A stretch of DNA of 64,000 bases from the NCBI GenBank assembly GCA_030512335.1, contig JAULSU010000004.1:5146001-5210000 (forward strand), given 5' to 3'. Shown here piece by piece: positions 56,818 through 64,000 of this stretch. Each line of letters starts with the position of its first letter. Position 1 is the first letter of the stretch. Source of the stretch: Immersiella caudata. Taxonomy: Eukaryota > Ascomycota > Sordariomycetes > Sordariales > Lasiosphaeriaceae. The notes beneath the pieces were generated by a model, which saw only the letters and a list, made by a program, of their open reading frames with translations, had not been told where the DNA came from and searched no databases. A program made the position numbers and the translations under genes.

Positions 56818-57465
56818 TCCAACTAGCCCCTCGCGCGCCTGCAATTGAGCGGAGCCCTCCCACGGTAACATGTACAGTAGCACTTTCGATATACCAGGGA
56901 TCAGAATGGGGGATTTTGGGACAGCCAGTGTTAGGTTTGAAGGGCTAAGATTAGATCGCCATCGACGGCTTCGCCATAGTTGATCAGGTCCATAGAATAA
57001 TCTAGCTGCTTCACTGCTTTCAAACGTTCTTCTTGATTTCCGTGGCAATGTTGAAGGCTGTTCAGCGTTCGACGCTACCCACGTCGCGAAAGGGTTGAAG
57101 AAGTGGAGGGTTCGTTTTCGCGACGCGCCATCAGCAAGTGATGTTGTCTTCCATAGAGATCGCAATCCATCCTTATGCTCACCATCATGAAGCCGATGCG
57201 AAGTGAACGGAGCCCTGTTGCCCACTAACGTGCTCGCTCTTGCCATCACCGCCGAGGATGTCCACACCAAGATTTCGTCTGCCCAAATGGCGTTCGACAT
57301 GGATCTCAACATTCCCATTACAGAACTGAGCCTGTCAAGTACATCACCGCCAGAGGGATTGTCTCGCGACGCGCGCTGAGAACCAGGTGAACCATTCAAC
57401 AGCAAACTGAGCCCCATTGATCTACCATTTTTCATGACATTGACAATAACGACCCCTCATACTCC
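56818..57465. other. Intergenic, ambiguous frames on both strands
   Basis: At 57200-57380 plus reads TAEDVHTKISSAQMAFDMDL in one frame, while minus is open for hundreds of codons. Neither has a recognised domain, start context or splice chain. Confidence 0.35.
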
Positions 57466-58072
57466 TCACCCCTCCGGCGCCAGCTCAATTGGCACTCCCT
57501 CAATCACATTCTGCTTATCCGCGGCATCCAACGCACAAGTAACCACCCCGCCATGTCCCTCACCCTCACACACTAGCGCCAATTCACCATTTCCAATGAC
57601 ATGAAGCGGTCTGCCATCATTTGTCAGCCATCCATCCATCACGTTCCCACCAACCCCCTCTCAACCCTCGACAAAAGGGAAGAAAAGAAAGAACTCACCC
57701 CGACCGCCCCGGACACCCCCCAACAACCCGATCCAACCCCAATGTCAACGTCCCCGCGCGAAGCCCGACATGGATAATCAGATCCTTATCCGACGGCGTC
57801 CCGGTGATGATGCATCGGTAGTTGACCTGCAAGCTGCAGCTTACCTCGTCAGTGGCGGAGCTGAGGTTGTTGGTTAGCTTAAAGCTGGCTTTCCCGCTGG
57901 AGCCGCCCACGGCGTCGGCGGCGCTGGAGGCGAAGTCGGATATGGACCAGGTGGGGTAGGTTGTGCAGGGGGAGGGGGCCGGGGTTTGGCGGGGGGTAAG
58001 ATGGAGGAGGGGGGAGGCAGTGGCGAGGGGGAAGGAGAGGGTGATGAGGGCGAGGAAAGAGGAGAGAGTCAT
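57466..58072 (-). CDS. Small secreted cysteine-containing protein (possibly AA1-like)
   Basis: Exons 58072-57699 and 57610-57466 give 172 residues around an 88-bp intron, joining ..GRSG to PLHVIGNGELALVCEG. The signal peptide (about 1-19, LALITLSFPLATAS) precedes a beta-rich body: CTTYPTWSISDFA, GKASFKLTNNL, EVSCSLQVNYRCIITG and VVTCALDAADKQ. The six cysteines and strand pattern resemble fungal AA1-like (Alt a 1 fold) secreted proteins. That match is by pattern and not certain. The function of the family is largely unknown; several members act outside the cell during host contact. Confidence 0.7.
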
Positions 58073-58650
58073 TGTAGGTGGCCACTCAGGGGCTTGGTTG
58101 GAATAATGGTCGTTGCAACTGCGATGAGATTGAGGAAGGAGGCAAGGAGACTGGATGTCGTGGCTTTCAAGTCAAACCGGGGTGCTAGGCAGTCTAGAAG
58201 TAGACTGCGAAGATAGGTAGTGCGCGTCGATCACTGTCATGGAAGAGCAGTTCAGAATAGCCGGCTTCTTTAATTTATGGAACAATATCTCCGGGAGCCG
58301 GGTCTGGTGCTTATCCGTGGGACCTACATGGCTGGTGTTGGGGTAGCCGGAAATATTGGTCGACGGGTCGGCATGTGCCGAAGAATGTGTTATTGCAAAG
58401 ATATGATAGTTGGTGGGGGATTGAGGGGTAGGGAGATGTCTTTGTCCGAGTTGAAGAAGCAGATTGTTTGACGATCTTTGTGGCGATATGCACAGGTGGA
58501 AAAGGACCAGCTGAGCTCCCAGCCACTGGTTCCATGCCACATTGCAGGCCAGCAGCATGGCCCGAGGCCTCAAATTCTGGATGTTTGAATTGTAGGCTGA
58601 GTCTTGAAAGCTTGCTGATTTCACCCAGAACCGCTCTTCGGAGCGGTAGC
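58073..58650. other. Intergenic, no gene seen
   Basis: 578 bp between two minus-strand genes. Short frames only. Confidence 0.5.
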
Positions 58651-60143
58651 TCAACACATTGCCTTGTGCTCCTTGAAATGAGCAACCTGGCACGACCGCC
58701 CGCAGTACGAAACGGCCTTGCATCTCCCGCACAACATCAGCTGCGCAGGAGCATTTCCACAGTTCGCGCATCGAACGGCTGGCGACGGCAAGCCCCTGAC
58801 ATTGCCGCTTCCGCTCCCGACCGCTGATAGCAAATCCTCCGCTCTCTTCTTTGCCAATACCAACACCCGCTGCTCTCCCAAGCTAACCTGCGCCGCAGCC
58901 CATGCATTGCTTCCCGAAGGATAGACACCCGCGGCAAGCTGCTCCTCTAGCGTTTCCAGCGGGGTTCCAAAACTCTGGAGAAGACCAGAGAAGGATTCCA
59001 CCAAACACTGCAGGATTTCGACCTCGTTCGGCTTGCTGATTTTCTCGCCTCCGACCTCGACTTGATGGAGCACCATGGCAGTGAGATCTGATTCGCTCGC
59101 TCGCTGAATACGGAGATATCGAAGGACATTTCTCGGCAGTGGATCGGCGAGAGTGAGGGAGATAGTACAGTTTGAGCCGAGTCCAGCCGATGCCCAGAGC
59201 CTCTGTTTCTTGTCGAAGAGCGGCGCGGCAGGGTGCGTTGCGAGAACGAGGTCGTAGCTGTCGTTGGGATTACCGGCCACGACGAAGCCATAGAGACGAA
59301 GCAAGCGGTTGTTTGGGATGGTCCCATAATAGATAAAAGCCTGAAGAAGTCGCTAGCGTCAGCAACCAGTCGAAAATGTCAAGGAAAGACACGAACACAC
59401 CTGATCACCGGCCCTGTAATCTTTCCCTGCAAGTACAGAGAGGTCCCCAGTCGATGCGTTGTAGACATGACAGGGCTCGACCTCGGAGGAGTGGTTCAAC
59501 ATATCCGCCAACGGCGCCAGAAGCCGAATCGACTTCCCATCGGGAAGCACGAAATCCATCGAACGACTCCAGACGGTGCAGAGAGCCCATTTGTACTAGA
59601 CCAGGGGAAGCAGTTAGCAGTCGGGTTCCAGCGTCTTCAAGTGCTATGCCTTACATCATCAATCGTGAACTTGTCAAGTGGGAAGAGATCGGGATGCGGT
59701 ACAAACAGCCGCACGACCAACGACCTGTGATCGTCTTGAATTGAACCTTCCAGCTGCTTCGTGATGGTGTACAGTGAAGTTCCAGAGCAAACTTCCAACT
59801 CGTCCTCAGAAAGGAAGATGCTCGAGGAGTAGCTCTTTGGCAATGCAGCGACATGGGCTCGCATGCCATCGTACCCCGACTCGCGGGATCGCACAAAGAG
59901 AATATAGATAGCCAAGATGTCTTCAATGGACAGAGGCGGCTGTGTAGAGCGTAGGGCTGGCCCGAGTAGAGGATCGGCATAGGCATGTTCGGCGGTCCAG
60001 AGAACGCTGTTTGGAATCGTGAGGAATTCGTCCCCTTTCTTGAAGTCGCGGAGTGTCCGGACACCGCGCCCGGTAGCGGAAAAGTCCGCGAGCTCCAGGC
60101 CGTCTAGGCCTTTCGCCCCAGACTGCTTCAACCAGCTTTCCAT
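58651..60143 (-). CDS. SET-domain (LSMT-like) protein with C-terminal MYND zinc finger
   Basis: Exons 60143-59655, 59595-59401 and 59340-58651 give 457 residues. The split SET domain begins LADFSATGRGVRTLRDFKKG and continues DEFLTIPNSVLW. It has the SAM-binding LAPLADMLNHS (Asn197, His198) and the catalytic-Tyr segment FIYYGTIPNNRLLRLYGFV (from about 230). An LSMT-type substrate-binding helical region follows (about 260-400). The C-terminus (418-457) is a complete MYND finger: CANCGNAPAQLMLCGRCKA, then YCGRSC and H..H..C. It probably methylates lysines of a non-histone target in the cytosol or nucleus. MYND placed after the SET region, not inside it as in SMYD proteins, is notable. Confidence 0.88.
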
Positions 60144-60430
60144 GGCTGAAAGGCAAGGGCCGGGGGGTAATAATTGGCGAGATCCAGGACCCCTCGCTAG
60201 ATGTGGGGCAGTTCGACGATTTTCGTGCCCGACCCATTCACCACTGCTTCGTCATCGCCCCTAAGTGGGTCCTGGCCGATCCGGCACCCTACCAAAATTG
60301 ACCCCACCTCAGCCATTGGCGGCTGCCCTGAGTCCCTGGAACATCGCCACAACAGTCAGCTGGGCATCACCACAACCCTGGAGAGAGAAACTATCACACC
60401 AAACATTCTACCAGACAACTACCAAGCCCA
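60144..60430. other. Intergenic
   Basis: Short interval upstream of the SET gene and downstream of the broken MBL-fold gene. Nothing seen. Confidence 0.4.
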
Positions 60431-61495
60431 TCACTTCCCTTCCCCGACCTGAAGCCGGCACTCCTCCCCCCGATCCAAATACACCACCCGATCACTCAAC
60501 CCTGCCGCTTCAACCTCCTTAAAGTCATCCAGCCCCAACAACATCACATCATAATCATCAAGATGAATCGACACTGTCATCTCGGGATCAACCAGCTACA
60601 TCAGCTTCACCCCTTGCTTCCCACCCATCGTAACCATCCCCAGCGGCATCTTCGGCCCGGGAATTGTCGTCCCGCCCAAGTGCACCAACATCAAGTCAAT
60701 CGTTTCCCCATTCAACCACTCCGGAATCCCCTTTAGCTCATCCACAAACAGCGTATCCCCCAAGATATAAATCCGATGCCCCATTTCCATCTCCTCCCCT
60801 TGACCCTTGAGGTAACCGAGCTCCACCATCCACCCATTCGTAGGCGGCACCGCCCCCAGCAATTCATCCGCAACCGCCAACGGGCCAGGGCGGTACACGC
60901 TCCTCCGGCATCCCCGTAACCCCCACCGCCGCCCTCCTCCCACACTCCTCTTCCGTCCCCTGAATTGGCAAGGCCATCCCCTCCCAAAACCCTAACCCTT
61001 TCACCCTCCTAAACCCCTTTTCGTCTTGCGTCAAACACCCCGCGGCATGCTCACTGGTCACGATCAACACATCCCTATTTAGCTTGTCTTCAACGAGCTG
61101 GTCGAAGTGGTCTCCGTGGTAGTGAGAAAGGAGGATGCAGTCGATACCGGGGAGACCTTCGAAGTCGACGATGGGGTTGTGCGTGCGGGTGGCGGTTACA
61201 CCGGGGCCGAGGTGGACGTGGTAGCTGGCGTGGAGGAAGTTGGGGTCGGTGAGGATGCGGGCGGAGTGGTAGGCTAGGAAGGTGGTGGCGTTGCCGATGA
61301 AGTAGAGGCTGGCATTGGTCTTGGGAGTGTTTGAGTGTGAAGGGGAAGTGGGAGGGGAAAGGAAGGGTGAGGGGTGAAAGTGAGATTGTGGGTGGGCGTG
61401 AGAGCGGGAGAGGGGGAGTTGAGGTTCGGGACCGGGGGGACGGGGTTGCGAGGGAAGGGGATGCGGTTGGAAGGGTTGAGTGTGAGTTGAGTCAA
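60431..61495 (-). pseudogene. Metallo-beta-lactamase-fold hydrolase, broken by frameshifts and a nonsense codon
   Basis: Conserved blocks lie in order but in different frames. SLYFIGNATTFLAYHSARIL, DPNFLHASYHVHLGPGVT and the metal motif LLSHYHGDHFDQLV run in one frame to MPEERVPP near 60885. The next block, LAVADELLGAVPPTNGWMVE, is in another frame, consistent with one extra C. Then GHRIYILGDTLFVDELKGIP and MLVHLGGTTIPG continue to GVKLM and a TAG. In-frame sequence resumes LVDPEMTVSIHLDDYDVMLL to a TGA at 60431, so the TAG looks like a mutated CAG. N-terminal Pro-rich codons (from 61495) are in a third relation to the core, with no ATG or intron signal. The ancestral protein resembled UlaG-like fungal hydrolases. 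Confidence 0.78.
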
Positions 61496-61894
61496 TTTGA
61501 GAGGCTTTGGGGTTTCTCGTTGGCTATATTGTGGTGTTGCAATTTTTTGAGTCGCGGTGAGAAGTGGTTGCGAGCTGCGAGGAGCTGCAGGAGGTGGGGC
61601 GACTTTGATGTCTCTTGGGAAAAGGGGCTATCGTCATCGATATGGAGCGCACCAATGACGCAAGAATTCCGAATTTATGGACTCTTTCTCAACATCGAGG
61701 CACGGATCTGGCCAGTACGCCCGGGAAGGATTTTAATTGCAAACGAGTGGAAGGCTGGCCAGCCAAAATCTATCTGGAAAAGGGGCGTCTATCCTGAGCA
61801 GACTCAACCTCAGCAGCGCCTATGTCCCGCTGGTCCAGCCCTGACCAGGTCAAAGTTGGCATTCGACACAGACACTGCTTGATCTTGATACCCC

Positions 61895-62236
61895 CTAGTT
61901 GCAGCGAGCAAACTCAGTCGGGGGCCTGTTCTTGTCTCCGTTGGAGTTGCGGCATCCGCGGGCAGTGCAGCTACGGGTGGCGCGCTGCGGGTTGCCCGAG
62001 GCGTCGGTGGGGAACAAGTTCGAACGCCAGACGTCGACCTGGAGACCAATAAGCGTGGTGTTTGTGGTGCCTGCACGCTGTTAGTCATCGTCAACAGGGT
62101 TTGAATTCAGTGGGGACGTACACTGGTAGACGTCGACGAGCTCGGAGCCGCAGAAGACGCCGTTGGCGGGGCATGCGGCCTGGGCGCCGGTGAAGAGAGC
62201 CACGGCGGCGAAAAGGGCGGTGGTGAGCTGGACCAT
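61895..62236 (-). CDS. Small secreted six-cysteine protein (effector-like)
   Basis: Exons 62236-62122 and 62070-61895 give 96 residues around a 51-bp intron (GTACGT..CTAAC..GCAG). Residues 1-20 (MVQLTTALFAAVALFTGAQA) form a clear signal peptide. The mature 76 residues hold six Cys: ACPANGVFCGSE, VYQC, SCTARGCRNS and ARCN, the likely basis of three disulfides. The C-terminus is ARCN followed by the stop. Size, secretion signal and Cys content fit candidate fungal effectors or antimicrobial peptides. No family is recognised. It lies beside the broken MBL-fold gene. Confidence 0.75.
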
Positions 62237-63675
62237 TTTGGAGGTTGTTGGTTCTCGTGAGAGGGCTGAGTTTGAAGGTTGAGGTGAGTGCTAGATTGGG
62301 CTGTGCTGTTTGAAGCTGATGATGAGGGACAAACAGGTCGAAGGAGGGCGGATATGCTGTCTTTTATAGGCTTCTACGCCGGCCTCTGCCGTTCTTTTCC
62401 ATGAGTTCTCGCACGACAAGTTAGAAACACATCGCCGAGCACAAGCGCTATCTCCTCAAATCCGGACTTGTCCCCAATGCCCCCCTGTCGAGTCGATCTA
62501 GTCAGCTTGAGTGGATGTTTGCACTTCAAACCCTGCTTGAGCAGTGTTGGTGGTGTGGGATTCGAGGCGCAGACTGCCCTGGATGGCCCTGAGTGGTTTC
62601 CGTGCTTGAAACGTTCGTGGGATATTAGGTGAGGGAATCATCAACCTTTGGTTGTGCTCTCTCAATGGCTCAATGTTGAGTAAGAACACGAGACCTGCCC
62701 CTCAGCATGAAATTGTCAGCCAAACCACAGGATTTTTGCCGCGTGGGTAACCTTAGTCCTACGGTTACCTGATAAGCTCTCGATTAGTCGCGACAGCTGG
62801 TGGTGGCCTGCTTCAATGGAATGCTGAAGCCTCCTCTCTTCCAAGTCCCCGTCTTCGACGAGAATTTTCATTACAACTCGGAGTTGCTGCGGCATCAGGG
62901 CACTTCAGAGTTCGGCATTGGATACGACTGCCCCTACTGGTATTTCTGAGACTGGTTTGCCCCTCCTTTGAGGCTCAATGGGACGGCATCGTAAGACAGC
63001 AAACGGGCACTTGGACAAGAGAAGGAATGCCAACCTCGATTCGGGAGCCACGGAACAGCGCTGACAACATCCACGCTGCTGGTCAGAACTGGCGAGGTAA
63101 CGTCGCAGCGAAGACTCTTACGGAGCAGCTGCCATGGTACAGCACGCGGATCTGACTGCACTGCAGATACATGTATACGAAGAACCAACCAGAGAGCGTG
63201 TCGGTGGCCGATATGAGCACCTCGCAGCGCCCGCCGCACCCCTGCATGCCGCGTGATGAACGACTTCTGGATACTTCTGGTCCAGGTAAGTTGAACCTGC
63301 AAGCAGAAATACACCCGTAGACCGAGCTGCAGTCCGAGTGACAGGTGGCCATGGTAGCGTGCGGCACAAACTCTCTGGTAAGGCTGACCGAACGGCGTAG
63401 ATTTTTTTTTCTCCTTCGGGCCGGTCGGGAGGCGTCGGCTGGCTGTGGCATGACACATTTGTAGACAAAGAGCGCCGTGCAGTTCTGAGTAGCCAAGCAA
63501 CTCTGGCACTGGATGGGGTCATGTCTCTATCAGGCGCAGTGAGACCGGGGGTAATGATGAAGCATAACGAAAAGGAGAACGTCTTCAAGATGCGATGCTC
63601 GCAGTAGGACGTCCAACAGAAGAAGCCCCGTATGTCAACTCACATCTCACCAACATGTCCTCCACAGGCCTCAGC
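62237..63675. other. 1.4-kb region with two unresolved coding-like fragments
   Basis: Plus 62775-62949 follows a CGATTAG acceptor-like site and reads QLVVACFNGMLKPPLFQVPV and EFGIGYDCPYWYF to a stop, like a terminal exon, but no upstream exon is clear. Minus 63530-63083 follows a CTGATAG site and reads IQCQSCLATQNCTALFVYKC, later ATCHSDCSSVYGCISACR, a Cys-rich pattern without a visible start. Neither can be assembled into a gene. Confidence 0.3.
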
Positions 63676-64000
63676 TCACCAGTTATCGTCGTCATCGAGA
63701 CCAGAACCAGACCTCCGCCGTTTCTGACACGACAGCGGAACAGCCAACGCATCAACGAACTCATCCGCCGACTCCTCCTCTTCCGCATCCTCAGCTACAC
63801 CCCTCCTCTGTCCCACTCGCCCCTCACTCTCCTCCTTCCCCTCCCTCCCCTCCCTTTCCCCCTTCAAACCCTCACCCCCCTCGCCACCAGACGCAGCCAA
63901 ACCCTGGACATAAGCCCTCGGAACCCATCCCACCTCCCCCAGCTTATTCTCCGCCACAAGCCAACCATCTATTCCAATCAGCACCTCGACATAATCCCTG
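63676..64000 (-). CDS. SH3-domain protein, C-terminal part (5' end outside window)
   Basis: The frame is open to the window edge and ends at a stop at 63676. The first visible residues, DYVEVLIGIDGWLVAENKLG followed by EVGWVPRAYV, form the second half of an SH3 domain (the GW..A....G.VP..Y pattern). A Gly/Glu/Lys/Arg-rich disordered tail follows, with runs of acidic residues and an end of RRRSGSGLDDDDNW. SH3 domains bind Pro-rich peptides in signalling and cytoskeletal complexes. The remainder of the protein is not visible, so no specific function can be given. Confidence 0.7.
   Translation of the reverse strand, partial: RDYVEVLIGIDGWLVAENKLGEVGWVPRAYVQGLAASGGEGGEGLKGEREGREGKEESEGRVGQRRGVAEDAEEEESADEFVDALAVPLSCQKRRRSGSGLDDDDNW

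Noticed and set aside
56308..57435. 375-codon minus-strand frame over the PAN-like gene and its 3' flank
   Set aside because: It overlaps a spliced secreted-protein gene on plus and has no domain; the flank portion alone is not enough to call a gene.
1..64000. CRISPR arrays, operons, ribosome-binding sites
   Set aside because: The sequence is clearly eukaryotic with spliceosomal introns; no direct-repeat arrays with spacers were seen.

Overview
This window is nuclear DNA from a filamentous ascomycete (Pezizomycotina). The genes carry short GT-AG introns of about 46-101 bp with CTAAC/CTGAC-type branch points. Protein families typical of that group are present: a highly reducing polyketide synthase, Zn2Cys6 regulator, NmrA-like protein, PTH11-like receptor, GH18 and GH131 enzymes, a sedolisin and small secreted cysteine proteins. 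No species can be named from the sequence alone. The intron-exon structures given here were worked out by hand from splice signals and reading-frame continuity.

Layout. 1-10 kb: a 3'-truncated Hst3/Hst4-type sirtuin, an F-box/ankyrin protein, a cAMP-receptor-like GPCR and a P-loop kinase-like protein. 10.5-30 kb: a compact polyketide locus with a short-chain dehydrogenase, a nine-exon HR-PKS of about 2573 residues (KS-AT-DH-MT-ER-KR-ACP, no release domain), a Zn2Cys6 transcription factor and an NmrA-like protein. 30-36 kb: a GH18 chitinase and a PTH11-like membrane protein. 36-43 kb: a gene-poor stretch with one small hypothetical gene, a tRNA-like remnant and two decayed genes. 43-64 kb: a dense stretch with a tiny membrane protein, GH131, sedolisin, a cation/H+ antiporter, a GPI-type Thr-rich wall protein, a polytopic membrane protein, a PAN-like secreted protein, a small secreted protein, a SET-MYND protein, a broken metallo-beta-lactamase-fold gene, a six-cysteine secreted protein and the end of an SH3 protein.

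How the genes may work together. The SDR, HR-PKS, Zn2Cys6 factor and NmrA-like gene plausibly form one biosynthetic unit. The PKS would build a C-methylated, reduced chain, the SDR would tailor it, and the Zn2Cys6 protein would activate the genes. Release would need an enzyme supplied in trans, and none is recognisable next to the PKS. The sirtuin family has members that affect secondary metabolism through chromatin, but a link here is only inferred.

The most striking non-gene signal is a pair of related terminal-inverted-repeat elements (MITE-like) at 8160-8427 and 32196-32512. They share TIRs and an internal sequence, and they bracket the whole polyketide locus. One copy carries a 21-bp minisatellite. 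Several genes in the right half are visibly broken: the MBL-fold gene has frameshifts and a nonsense codon, and two ruins lie at 39.9-42.1 kb. Together these suggest an evolutionarily dynamic, accessory-like region.
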